Made by a program: the position numbers and the translations under genes. From Bog-532 sp963830385 (lineage in GTDB: Bacteria > Actinomycetota > Actinomycetes > Streptosporangiales > Streptosporangiaceae), in assembly GCA_963830385.1 (NCBI GenBank), contig CAWHMD010000008.1:1-64000 (forward strand): a stretch of DNA of 64,000 nt, in the 5' to 3' direction. The notes below the pieces were generated by a model. That model searched no databases and was not told where the DNA came from. It worked only from the letters and a program-made list of their open reading frames with translations. Every line of letters starts with the position of its first letter. Position 1 is the first letter of the stretch. This document shows positions 43,112 to 51,792 of the stretch, piece after piece.

Positions 43112-44317
43112 TCATGTTTCTCGCCTTTCCGCCAGGTTTGAAGCAGCGCGGCTCGCTGATCCCTGCTGGTCCTTTCCCATCCGTTCACGTAACTCTTTTC
43201 GCAAGAGGCCCGTAAGAAACTCATTGGTCTGCGTTGCCCGGCGCTTGAGCGCGGGCAGTCGCTGATTGATCTTCGCGCGGATCTGGTCACGTGTGTCCCA
43301 TGAATGATCAATGCTGGCGATGAGCTGGCCAATACCGATGTTCCCGAGCGGCGGTGTGTCCATCTCGAGGTCCTCCAGGAGCCCCGTCACTTTGGTGGCG
43401 TAGGGCAGCGCCGCAAACGGGGTTCCGCGCAGGGCCGCGAAGATCAGGAAATGCAGCCGCATGCCTACCGCGAAGTCGAACCGTCCCATGAGGGCGAGGA
43501 TCTGACGGGGTGAGTACCGGCGCCTGAGTATTTCAGCTCGCTCTGCGTTCTGCATAAGGGCAACCACGCCGTGGCTGTGCTGTACATCGGTCCGTTCCAT
43601 CGGTACGAACACGACGTCGGCGTCATACCGTTCGACCATGAAGTCCGCCGAGTTCGCCAGCAGTGCGTAGTAGTCTTCCGGGTCGATGCCCGGGGCGGCG
43701 GGTCCGGGCTCCCGCACAGAGAAGCCAACCAGATGCCGGCCGAGTTCGACGCCCTCGGCGACCAGGGCATCCATCGGTGGTTCCTCTGGTCGGAGCAGAA
43801 GCGCTGGGTCGGCCGTGAGGTGAATCGGCTGTGTGACGCCGACGTCTTCGAGAAGCCGGTAGCCGAGCCGGTCACGTACGGTGATGACGGTCGATGGTGC
43901 GTTGAGCGCGTCGGCGACAGCCCGCCTGGACGATGGGCGGGTAAGCGGCCCCGCGCTTATCGCATAGAAGATGACGGGAATCGAGTGTTCGTGGGCGACG
44001 AACACCTCCCGCAGATAGATCTCTGCGTCACCGTCGTAGAGGATCCCGCCTCCGCCGACGACCAGGAGGTCCAGGCTCTGGATCTCTGCCGCGACCTCCT
44101 TCCTGGTCAGCGACCGGACCGGGATTGCACGTTCTATGTTGTGGCGTGCCTGAGTGTCCGCGGGATTCCGGGAGAAGACGGTGATGTCGGCGGGTACCGT
44201 GGCCCGCAACTGGGTCAGCATCCCGTCCAGGATCGCTTCGTCGCCCAGATTCATGCCGCCGTACGAACCCGAGATGCCGATTTGGAGCCTGCTTGTCGTG
44301 TCCATCGAGTACCTCAC
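43112..44317 (-). CDS. Polysaccharide pyruvyl transferase family protein (CsaB-like)
   Basis: This 401-residue protein has the family hallmarks ISGSYGGMNLGDEAILDGML (N-terminal Gly-x-Gly-x-x-Asn-x-Gly-Asp-Glu motif), LVVGGGGILYDGDAEIYLRE, then PALLLRPEEPPMDALVAEGV, SPRQILALMGRFDFAVGMRL and HFLIFAALRGTPFAALPYAT (conserved C-terminal His and Arg). Members add pyruvate ketals to cell-wall glycans or act on small sugars and peptides. Its start overlaps the stop of the FAD oxidoreductase gene in an ATGA-type overlap (44314-44317). The last 30 residues are basic and disordered. It is intact. Confidence 0.85.
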   Translation of the reverse strand: MRYSMDTTSRLQIGISGSYGGMNLGDEAILDGMLTQLRATVPADITVFSRNPADTQARHNIERAIPVRSLTRKEVAAEIQSLDLLVVGGGGILYDGDAEIYLREVFVAHEHSIPVIFYAISAGPLTRPSSRRAVADALNAPSTVITVRDRLGYRLLEDVGVTQPIHLTADPALLLRPEEPPMDALVAEGVELGRHLVGFSVREPGPAAPGIDPEDYYALLANSADFMVERYDADVVFVPMERTDVQHSHGVVALMQNAERAEILRRRYSPRQILALMGRFDFAVGMRLHFLIFAALRGTPFAALPYATKVTGLLEDLEMDTPPLGNIGIGQLIASIDHSWDTRDQIRAKINQRLPALKRRATQTNEFLTGLLRKELRERMGKDQQGSASRAASNLAERRET

Positions 44318-45882
44318 ACTGGTACGAGCGATGCCCAGCGGAGCTCGATGCCTTGCTGCCGGAGCAGGAGCTGAAATTCCCTGAGAAGCTCTGGGCGATG
44401 CCTGACTGACCTGGGCATCACCTTGCGTTTCAGGCAGAACGCCACCAGAATCCCGGCGGCCTCACCAATGTTCCATTCGACCGGGTGTACCCGGAACGCC
44501 CCGTTGGTGATATGGGTGACGCCGAGATTCATCCCTCCCGGCAGCAGGTTCTCGAGCCGGACGGGAATCATCGCGCCGAGCGGGATCTGGAATGGCCAGC
44601 ACCCAAGATCGAGATAGCCGCCTCCGCTGATCCTGGGATGCAGGTCGATCCGGTAGCAGCCGATCCCGACCGAATCGGTGAAGAGTTCAGGGCCGTGGGA
44701 CCGGAGTGGATAGGCAATGTGCTGCTCGAGCACGGTGAACTCGGTCCGCAGCCGTCGTGACTCCCGGACGTAGGGAGCGGGCGCGAGGCCATCGGCCGTC
44801 CCGCCCATGACATCGCCGCGAAGCCGCAGCCCAGGATAGCCCTGGCCGCCGTCAGGACGTGGCGCTTCTGTCTGCAGCCAGTAGAGGAGGCTGAGGCTCA
44901 GCTGCCTGGCGGCGTCGAGATGGCGGGCCTGCTCGGCGCTGTCGGCGCCCACGATGGGACCAAACCAATAGTCGTTCTGCGGCCAGTTGACGATACTGAT
45001 GTCGCTGGGTGCGAAACCTTCCGCAAAGTTGGCACGGTCAAGTATCCGCCGGAACCGCCACCATGGATGATCGTCCTCCGCCTCGAACAGGAAGCGGGTC
45101 AGCGGCTGGTGGGTTTCCGGGTGGACGGTGGTCCAGCTCAGCAGCGGCCCCGGCCATCCCGCCGGGCGGAACTCGCGCCAGCGTTCGTACTCCTCTGGTT
45201 TATCGATCGTGTGGTCCTGGCCGGGAAGGTGCTCGATCGCGAAGCACACCGTGATCGCCTGCTGATCCAGTGGGTCCGCCTGTTCGCCGGCATGAGGCTC
45301 GCCTGTTTCCGAACGCGACTCCGCCCCGACCACGTACTCAGCGCCAGTGAGCTCCAGTAGCTCACCGTAGGGCGTCGCGTCGATGAAAAACGGCGCCTCG
45401 ATCAGGGAATCATGCCCGGACTCCAGGCTCCGTACCATCACGCCAGTCACGCGGTCGCCGTCCGCCCAGGCCATGAGTGGCCGGTGCGGCTGCAGGACGA
45501 ACAGCCGGCCGCTCAGCTCGTGCGGCATCATCATCTGACGGAGGACCGCGACGGCGACCCGGGGATCGTGGCACAGGCGGCTCACCCATCCATTGCCCGG
45601 GTTGAGCAGTTTGCACCCCCGGGCGGCGGGCGTGAGCGGCAAGTGGGCCCGGTAGTAGTCGCGGATGCCGCGCCGGAGCGCCCGATAGCTAGCCGTAGCC
45701 CCGGATTTCTCGATCCACGGGTGTTCATCCGGCGGGACCGCCTGATTGGTCAGTTGCCCCCCGACCCAATGGGTCTCCTCCGTCAGGATGACCCGGTACC
45801 CCAGCCTGGCCGCCGCCAGCGCCGCCGCGCACGCCCCGAGCCCGCCGCCAACGATCGCGACATCGGTGCGCAGTACCTCCAC
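44314..45882 (-). CDS. FAD-dependent oxidoreductase (FAD_oxidored type), 522 aa
   Basis: N-terminal dinucleotide-binding fold TDVAIVGGGLGACAAALAAA, then ILTEETHWVGGQLTNQAVPP, which is typical of the FAD_oxidored group. The middle has FFIDATPYGELLELTGAEYV (second FAD contact), and the C-terminal segment RLENLLPGGMNLGVTHITNG, AFRVHPVEWNIGEAAGILVA closes the FAD site. Substrates of this group are largely unknown. It is the middle gene of a compact leftward operon: 56 bases after the small protein gene and overlapping the pyruvyl transferase. It is intact and starts at ATG 45882. Confidence 0.85.
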   Translation of the reverse strand: MEVLRTDVAIVGGGLGACAAALAAARLGYRVILTEETHWVGGQLTNQAVPPDEHPWIEKSGATASYRALRRGIRDYYRAHLPLTPAARGCKLLNPGNGWVSRLCHDPRVAVAVLRQMMMPHELSGRLFVLQPHRPLMAWADGDRVTGVMVRSLESGHDSLIEAPFFIDATPYGELLELTGAEYVVGAESRSETGEPHAGEQADPLDQQAITVCFAIEHLPGQDHTIDKPEEYERWREFRPAGWPGPLLSWTTVHPETHQPLTRFLFEAEDDHPWWRFRRILDRANFAEGFAPSDISIVNWPQNDYWFGPIVGADSAEQARHLDAARQLSLSLLYWLQTEAPRPDGGQGYPGLRLRGDVMGGTADGLAPAPYVRESRRLRTEFTVLEQHIAYPLRSHGPELFTDSVGIGCYRIDLHPRISGGGYLDLGCWPFQIPLGAMIPVRLENLLPGGMNLGVTHITNGAFRVHPVEWNIGEAAGILVAFCLKRKVMPRSVRHRPELLREFQLLLRQQGIELRWASLVPV

Positions 45883-45938
45883 ATTGCCTCCCCTGGCCAG
45901 CGAACGGCGGTGCTTGTACCGGCTGCTCGCTGAACCGT

Positions 45939-46172
45939 CTAGATGTCCTTCCCCTGGGAAGCTGCCACAGCTTCCTGCTGCCTGTCGATATGGGTACCGG
46001 GCTGCGGGCCGGAATCAGACTGCTCCCCGGCCTCGGCAGCCAGTAGATCGTTTTCCTCCTCCAGCCTTGCCAGTTCGGCCCTGAAGTCGCGCGCTCGCTG
46101 CCTAAGACGGCGTATGGCTGCGGACACGCGTGATCCTGGTCGGCCGGGGTGCCGAATTAGAACCTTTGCCAT
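45939..46172 (-). CDS. Small basic/coiled-coil protein, 77 aa, head of the operon
   Basis: The ATG at 46172 has a strong ribosome site (AGAAGGAGG, nine bases upstream). The product has a basic N-terminus (VLIRHPGRPGSRVSAAIRRL), a heptad-like charged helix (RQRARDFRAELARLEEENDL LAAEAGE in sequence) and a hydrophilic tail rich in Gln, Ser and Gly. The layout is basic region then zipper, so DNA binding or oligomerisation is possible. A precursor-peptide role for the two downstream enzymes is another option. No family is recognised. Confidence 0.6.
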   Translation of the reverse strand: MAKVLIRHPGRPGSRVSAAIRRLRQRARDFRAELARLEEENDLLAAEAGEQSDSGPQPGTHIDRQQEAVAASQGKDI

Positions 46173-46301
46173 TGCTGGAGGCCTCCTTCTTCTGAAAATG
46201 TCTTCCTTGCTGTACTCATGGAAGCCGACATTGCTGGAAAGCGCATGTGGTAGGTGTGGCAGCCAGATGGAGACAACACCGCCGCTGCCGCCGTGTGCTC
46301 C

Positions 46302-46490
46302 TTAGGAACCGCCAGAGCCGAAAGCGACCGTTTGATCCAGGATGCGGATCGCAAAACCCGAGAGCAGGAAACATGCCGGGTCGGCGTCATCTTGAGCTGT
46401 CGGTGCTGCAACGCTGCGCCACGCCGAACGAGCAGGCTGCAGCCAGCCCGGCGAGCACGGCAACCGATGTCTCGGCGGCGGCACTCATAA
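46302..46490 (-). pseudogene. Possible DMT/EamA-type transporter N-terminal remnant
   Basis: The leftward ATG near 46487 reads MSAAAETSVAVLAGLAAACS and FGVA; in the next frame ALQHRQLKMTPTRH follows, then FAIRILDQTVAFGSGGS. The first helix plus (L)QHR motif resembles actinobacterial DMT permeases. Only about 60 codons are recognisable. Weak call. Confidence 0.3.
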
Positions 46491-47339
46491 GTCGACCCGC
46501 CGCTGGCCGCGGCCAGCGACCGCCTCCGTATCCGAATGGGACCGATCCTCCACAGCCTCGCCCGTGCAGGTTGTTTTTGCTGCTGTCCCGCCGTAGTTGC
46601 TGGCGGCGGGCGTCGGCAAGAACGGCGAGACCCTTGCAGCCGGAAATAGATAATCGCCAGACCCGGCCCGAAGGTCACCCATGGCGCGAATACAAGCAGG
46701 TCGCTCCCTCTCTTCGCGTCGGCCCGCTTCTGCTGTCCCTAGGGGCAGGCCGCCGGCCACGGGTGTGGCCATGGAGAACCGTTGTGTTGCCGGTATGGAG
46801 CTGGGCGATCTCAATCTCGGCGGTGCGTCAGCAAGAATCGCCGATCCGCATTGTTCGCAGTAACCGAATCTGCTGCCGGCAAGTGGTCTGGTGCCTCGCC
46901 GATGTCCGCTGGCTTCCGGTGGCGGCGACTGGACGGTCCGCCATCATCGCCCTGCTGGTCCGCACCGCCCAGGCGTAGCTCCAGCGGAGCCAGGCAGGGT
47001 GTGGGAACGCAGAGCGGAGGTTTCCGTGTGCCGGTGAGGTGGTACCTGGGTGGCCGGGGTGAACAATGCGGTCAGGACGGTGTGGGAAACGATCCCGTGG
47101 TGCTGCCACGAATAGCCCGCTGGTGACCATCTGCGCCGCCCATCTGTCGGCACTGTCCCTGCTGTCAGTGCACCCGGAGCTCTTAAAGGTCCGGCGAAGG
47201 TGACATGGTGACCGTGTGGAAGGGCACGGTCGCCTGGCCCGGTGGCGGCTTCGCGACCGGACCAGATCAGCGCATGGGCGGAGGTAACTCTCCGGGAGCA
47301 GATGGTGGCTGGTTGACCGGCCGGGAAGGTGGTGAGGTG
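46491..47339. other. No gene recognised
   Basis: A long open frame on the plus strand (from 46247) has Arg/Pro-rich text typical of a shadow. No protein family was seen. The right end holds the upstream region of the response regulator gene. Confidence 0.3.
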
Positions 47340-48035
47340 ATGGCGGCAACGGTGCTGGTGGTGGAGGACGAGCGGAAGCTGCGGGAGCTGGTGCGGTCTT
47401 ACCTGGAGCGGGCGGGGTTCACTGTGCTGTCGACTGGCTCGGGTGCCGAGGCGATCGCCATGGCGTCCAAGGCGTCGCTGGACCTGGTGGTGCTCGATCT
47501 CGGACTGCCAGATGTGCCTGGCGAGACGGTGGCCCGTGAGATACGCGCAGATGCCGCGACGCCGATTGTCATGCTGACCGCGAAGATCGCGGAGGAAGAC
47601 CGGATCCGCGGGCTAGAGCTGGGTGCCGATGACTACGTCACGAAGCCGTTCAGCCCGCGCGAGCTGGTTTTGCGGGTTCAGGCGGTCCTGCGGCGAGGCG
47701 GGCCGGCCCCAGGTGAGGCAGGGAGCAGTTATGGAGATGGCGCGCTCTGCATCGATGAGCCGCGGCGCCAGGTCACGGTACGCGGCGCGTCGATAGACCT
47801 GACTCCTACCGAGTGGGGCATTTTGCTGGCGCTGGCCACGGTACCGGGCCGGGTGTATTCACGGTTCGAGCTGATCAATCGGGTGCGCGGCTATGAGTTC
47901 GAGGGGTATGAGCGGACCGTCGACTCGCACGTGAAGAACCTGCGCCGCAAGATCGAGGCGGATCCGGCCAATCCCCGGATCATCCAGACTGTCCTGGGTG
48001 GAGGTTACCGGCTGGGCCTGGCACGCGATGACTAA
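47340..48035 (+). CDS. OmpR-family two-component response regulator
   Basis: The receiver domain (residues 1-120) has the acidic pocket VVEDERKLREL, phosphoacceptor Asp53 in VVLDLGLPD, Thr in VMLTAK and Lys in DDYVTKPFSPREL. The C-terminal winged helix (about 130-228) has VTVRGASIDLTPTEWGILLA and YERTVDSHVKNLRRKIEADP...GGGYRLGL. The ATG at 47340 is the natural start; upstream in-frame codons back to 47205 would add non-family sequence. It overlaps the kinase gene by 8 bases. The target genes are unknown; the HtrA-like gene downstream is a candidate. Confidence 0.9.
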   Translation: MAATVLVVEDERKLRELVRSYLERAGFTVLSTGSGAEAIAMASKASLDLVVLDLGLPDVPGETVAREIRADAATPIVMLTAKIAEEDRIRGLELGADDYVTKPFSPRELVLRVQAVLRRGGPAPGEAGSSYGDGALCIDEPRRQVTVRGASIDLTPTEWGILLALATVPGRVYSRFELINRVRGYEFEGYERTVDSHVKNLRRKIEADPANPRIIQTVLGGGYRLGLARDD

Positions 48036-49380
48036 CAGCCACCGCCGGTCGCCACCGGCCATCCCAGCCTCCAGCGCACTCGGCCTGCGGCTGACGCTGG
48101 CGTTCGTCGTGGTCGCCCTGGCGGCGGTCACGCTGCTCGCCGGGCTCACCGCAGCGCTTGCATCGACGGATGTCTCTGCCCTTGCGGCCCGTCAGCGCGC
48201 GGACCTGACCGGCGCGATCGCGGTGGCGGCCGGGGCGGCCTGGGACAAGAACAATAGCTGGGCCTCTGCTGACCTTTCCCCCATTCTGGATCTTGCGGGG
48301 CGTGCCGGCGCGAGCGTGCGGGTCACGGATCAGGCCCGGCATACGGTGGCCACCTCGACGGACTTCCCGGCTACATCGGGATTGCAGTCCGGCGCCCCGG
48401 TCGTGGTGCAGGGCCAGCGGATCGGCGCGGTCCTGGTCCGGTTCACCGGCTCGGGTCTCGGCGCCGCCGACCGGATCCTCCAGGCTGCGCTGCTGCGTGC
48501 CATCGCGGGTGCGGCTGGGCTGGCGGCGCTGCTGGCGCTCGTGAGCGGGCTGGCCATGGCGCGGCGGATCACCCGCCCGGTCGCGCGGCTCATCGCGGTG
48601 ACCCGGTCCATGGCAGACGGGGACCGGGCCGCCCGTGTCGGCCAGATCCGCGCGCCTGGAGAACTGCGGGAACTGGCCACCGCGTTTGACCAGATGGCTG
48701 ATGCGCTGGACCGGCAGGAACGGATCCGCCGCGACCTGGTCGCTGGCGTGGCCCATGAGCTGCGTACCCCGGTTGCAGTGCTGCAGGCAGGACACGAGGC
48801 ACTGCTTGACGGTGTTGCTGAGCCGACCCCGCAGGAACTGGGATCGCTGCGTGATGAGGTGCTGCGGTTGGGGCGCATGGTCGACGATCTGCAGGCGCTA
48901 GCGGCCGCGGACGCGGCCGCCCTGCGTCTGGCCCGCCGCCACTGTGACTTGGCCGATGTCGCTGCCGGTGCAGCGGACAGCCTGGCTGCCCGGTTCGAGG
49001 GGGCCGAGATCACGTTGGAGCGGCGCCTCGGCAGGGCTGAAATCCTCGCTGATCCGCGCTGGCTGCATCAGGTGATCACGAACCTGCTGACCAATGCGCT
49101 GAAATTCACCCCGGCGGGCGGCCGGGTCACGGTAGAGACTGAGGCCAGGGCGACAGCGGCAGTGCTGCGGGTTACCGACACTGGTGTCGGTATCCCGGCT
49201 GAGGATTTGCCGCACATTTTTGACCGGTTCTGGCGTGGCCGACAGGTATTGCAGGTCTCCGGCAGCGGCATAGGGCTGGCGGTCGCCGCCGATCTGGCCC
49301 AGGCACATGGCGGGCAGCTGACAGCCAGCAGTATGCCGGGGCAGGGCACGCAGATGACGCTGACCCTGCCCAGGACCTGA
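48028..49380 (+). CDS. Membrane sensor histidine kinase
   Basis: 450 residues: TM1 about 22-45, a sensor loop of about 110 residues, TM2 about 157-178, then HAMP (ARRITRPVARLIAVTRSMAD). The dimerisation domain has His243 in VAHELRTPVAVLQAGHEALL, and the ATPase domain has the N-box WLHQVITNLLTNALKFTPAG, G1 VTDTGVGIPAEDLPHIFDRF and G2 GSGIGLAVAADLAQAHGG. It is complete, partner of the overlapping response regulator. A fragment of a related kinase lies at 27343. The periplasmic loop has no recognised ligand-binding motif. Confidence 0.9.
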   Translation: MTNSHRRSPPAIPASSALGLRLTLAFVVVALAAVTLLAGLTAALASTDVSALAARQRADLTGAIAVAAGAAWDKNNSWASADLSPILDLAGRAGASVRVTDQARHTVATSTDFPATSGLQSGAPVVVQGQRIGAVLVRFTGSGLGAADRILQAALLRAIAGAAGLAALLALVSGLAMARRITRPVARLIAVTRSMADGDRAARVGQIRAPGELRELATAFDQMADALDRQERIRRDLVAGVAHELRTPVAVLQAGHEALLDGVAEPTPQELGSLRDEVLRLGRMVDDLQALAAADAAALRLARRHCDLADVAAGAADSLAARFEGAEITLERRLGRAEILADPRWLHQVITNLLTNALKFTPAGGRVTVETEARATAAVLRVTDTGVGIPAEDLPHIFDRFWRGRQVLQVSGSGIGLAVAADLAQAHGGQLTASSMPGQGTQMTLTLPRT

Positions 49381-49543
49381 GCCCAGGTCCGCACTGGCGT
49401 CGCCGCCTGCCGGAAGCATGCTCTTTCACGGCGTCACCATCTGGGCGGCACCACCTCTGCACAGGGTTCGGATCAGCTGATCGTGGCCACCAGGACCATC
49501 CGGGCAACCCGGGCATCCGGCAGACGCCAAAGGAGTTCAGCTG

Positions 49544-50387
49544 ATGAAATTCACAGGACGGGCTCGGCCGCGCGGCCATGGCGGGGGCCGTGGCCGCCGT
49601 CGTGGGTGGCGGCGTCGCGCTCGGTGCCGCTCTTGAAGGACCCCTCGGGCCCGGCGGCCCGGCCGCGTCCGCTGCTGGTCTTGCGAGCCCGGCGATCCGC
49701 GCCGAGATGCTCCGCAAAATGCTGCCTTCGGTCGTGCTGATCAGCACTCCCGGCGGGTCCGGTTCGGGACTGGTCCTGGACCAGGCTGGGCACATCCTCA
49801 CCGCGGGCGATGCCGTCGGCAATGGCAACGACCTGCATGTGCAGGCTGCCGGAGACGCGTCCCGGCGGACGGCCCACCTGATAGGCAGATACCCACACGG
49901 CGATCTGGCTGTGGTCCGTGCGGACAACCCCTGCGGCCTGCAGCGCGCGGACTTCGGCGACTCGGGTGAGGGACATGCTGGTGACGTCGTGCTCACCGTC
50001 AGCACCGGGCCGGGGTTGTCCGGCCACGTCACCGAGGGGATTATCTACCCAGTCGACCGCGCGGTCACCGATCCGGCCACCCGCAATGGGGACATAACAA
50101 TTCTGCGAGAGGCAATTTATAACAGCACACCAGTCAGTCCGGGAAACCGCGGCGGTGCGCTGCTCAATGCCTCCGGACAGGTGATCGGCATCGCGACACT
50201 GGCTGCTAGCCCGGACAATGGCCCACAAGCCGAGGGAGTCGGCGCGGCCGTCCCCGCCAGCCTGGCCCGCGATATCGCCAGCAAGATCATCGCTACCGAC
50301 CACGCCACCAATGTTCTCCGCGCGGCGCTCGGCACCCAGACCTCGCTCATCTCAGGGAGCGCGCCGAATTGCGAATCGCCGATGTGA
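49544..50387 (+). pseudogene. HtrA/trypsin-like protein with lost catalytic His and Ser and a broken N-terminus
   Basis: The protease fold is clear: SVVLISTPGGSGSGLVLDQA, GHILTAGDAVGNGNDLHVQ, YPHGDLAVVRADNPCG, VSTGPGLSGHVTEGIIYPV, TPVSPGNRGGALLNASGQVI. At the usual His (T-x-x-H-V-V) there is Asp (TAGDAV), and at the active Ser (GNSGG) there is Arg (GNRGG); only the catalytic Asp region remains. The natural start ATG 49544 (AGGAG upstream) is one base out of frame with the body, which is open from 49578 (MAGAVAAVVGGGVALGAAL, a signal helix). No PDZ domain follows. It may be a pseudoprotease or decayed. Confidence 0.7.
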
Positions 50388-50973
50388 TCCGGTCGTCGTC
50401 CGGCAAACGGCGGTCACGGCTGCCCGGCTTGCCGGTGAATGGTCTACGTGTGGGCGCTGCGGGCTCCGCTTTCATGCAGAACGATTTTCTCGGTTCACGT
50501 CCACGGAAGTGGTGTATGGGGTAATTGATTCTGGTGTGACTGGTTTGCCTTCGTCCGGAGTGTCATCGTAAGCCAGCGCGGCCACCTCGCGATCCTTTGA
50601 AATGACTGGGCGTGTCCGGTTGGACGAGGTCCTGTCAGACCCCTGACGCGCTGACCGCGCCCGATGCGAACAGGTCCACCACGAGATGCTCGGCCAGCAG
50701 CACAACACCATTCCAGCAGACGAGCCAGACGACCCGCTGGGGCCATATGGGTGATGACCTGCTTAGAGCATGTCCGCGTCCGCGCATGTCCACGTCCACG
50801 CATCGCTCTCGCGCCAGCGTCGCAAGGTCCCCTTCACATCAAGACCTCAGAGCATGGGCGGCATCGGTGGTTGCGGCGTTGCCCCGAGGACCGACTCACA
50901 AGTAGCTCCGGTAGCCAAGCTGGCGGCACATCTTGACGCGGGCTCAAGCCAGGAAACTGCCGCGTGAATATGC
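50388..50973. other. No gene recognised
   Basis: Between the HtrA-like gene and the end of the recombinase gene. Mixed composition, with no recognisable protein, RNA or repeat. Confidence 0.3.
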
Positions 50974-51792
50974 TTACTCGATCCTGACACGGCGGGTGAC
51001 GTCGGTTCGCTGGGCAGGTGAACCCCTGTCGGCCGGGCCGACAATCAGGCGTCTGCCGCGCAGCGCCATTTTGAGCAGCGCCCGCCTTTCCTCCGCGTCG
51101 GCTGCCGTCCATCGACGCTGCCAGTGCTCGCGGCTTGCCCGGGGCGGCAGTTGCGAAGGTGCCTCGCCGAGTGCGGCTCGTTCGGCCTTGAGCTTGGCTA
51201 TTCGCTCATCCAGCGGACGGACGGCTATGTCGTAGCGAGACAGAGTGATATCACCGCGTCCGAGACGGTCAGCTAGGGCCTCGGCAACGCCCTCAGCCTC
51301 CGCAATGGCGAGGTCTAGCCGTGCGGCTTCGCTCTCGAGTTCTCGCGCCGTAGCTTCGATTGCATCGGCATGCCGAGGATCGGCGAGAATTTCGACGGCG
51401 AGGGCTTCGGCCGCTGCATCCATGGCGCGCTGGTCGACCATGATCTTTCCGCAGCCTCCGGCCGAATAAGGTCCGCACCAGTATTGGCGGCGCACCGACC
51501 CGTCGTTATAGGGCTTCATGTTGTTGCGCGGGCGGCCGTGCAGCCGCTTGCCGCAATCGGGCATCCCGCACACTGCGATGCCTGAGCAGAGATAGGCGGG
51601 CGAGGTCGGGCGCCCGCGGCGGCGCGCGGCGATTATTGAGCGCACTCGATCGAAGTCATCTTCCTTGACGATCGGCTTACCTGGCAGGCGGCTGACAACA
51701 GAGAGGACACCTGTTGCGGGATCGGTGTAGAGGATTCGGCCGCGGTTGCGTTCCCGGATCAGGAGTTCCTTCAGCCTGGTCGGTGTCCAGGG
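50974..51792 (-). pseudogene. Large serine recombinase, C-terminal part (split by IS256)
   Basis: The leftward frame from the IS reads PWTPTRLKELLIRERNRGRI, PGKPIVKEDDFDRVRSIIAA (recombinase domain), the zinc ribbon CSGIAVCGMPDCGKRLHGRP...YWCGPYSAGGCGKIMV, then a long coiled coil (ARELESEAARLDLAIAEAEG) and a basic tail. These are the C-terminal DNA-binding parts of phage/ICE-type serine integrases. It rejoins the N-terminal part at 53214 precisely (GNPWT-PTRL) if the IS and one duplicated 9-mer are removed. Confidence 0.85.

Noticed and set aside
46247..46978. 243-codon plus-strand frame
   Set aside because: Arg/Pro-rich text without domains or ribosome site in a non-coding gap; not supported as a gene.
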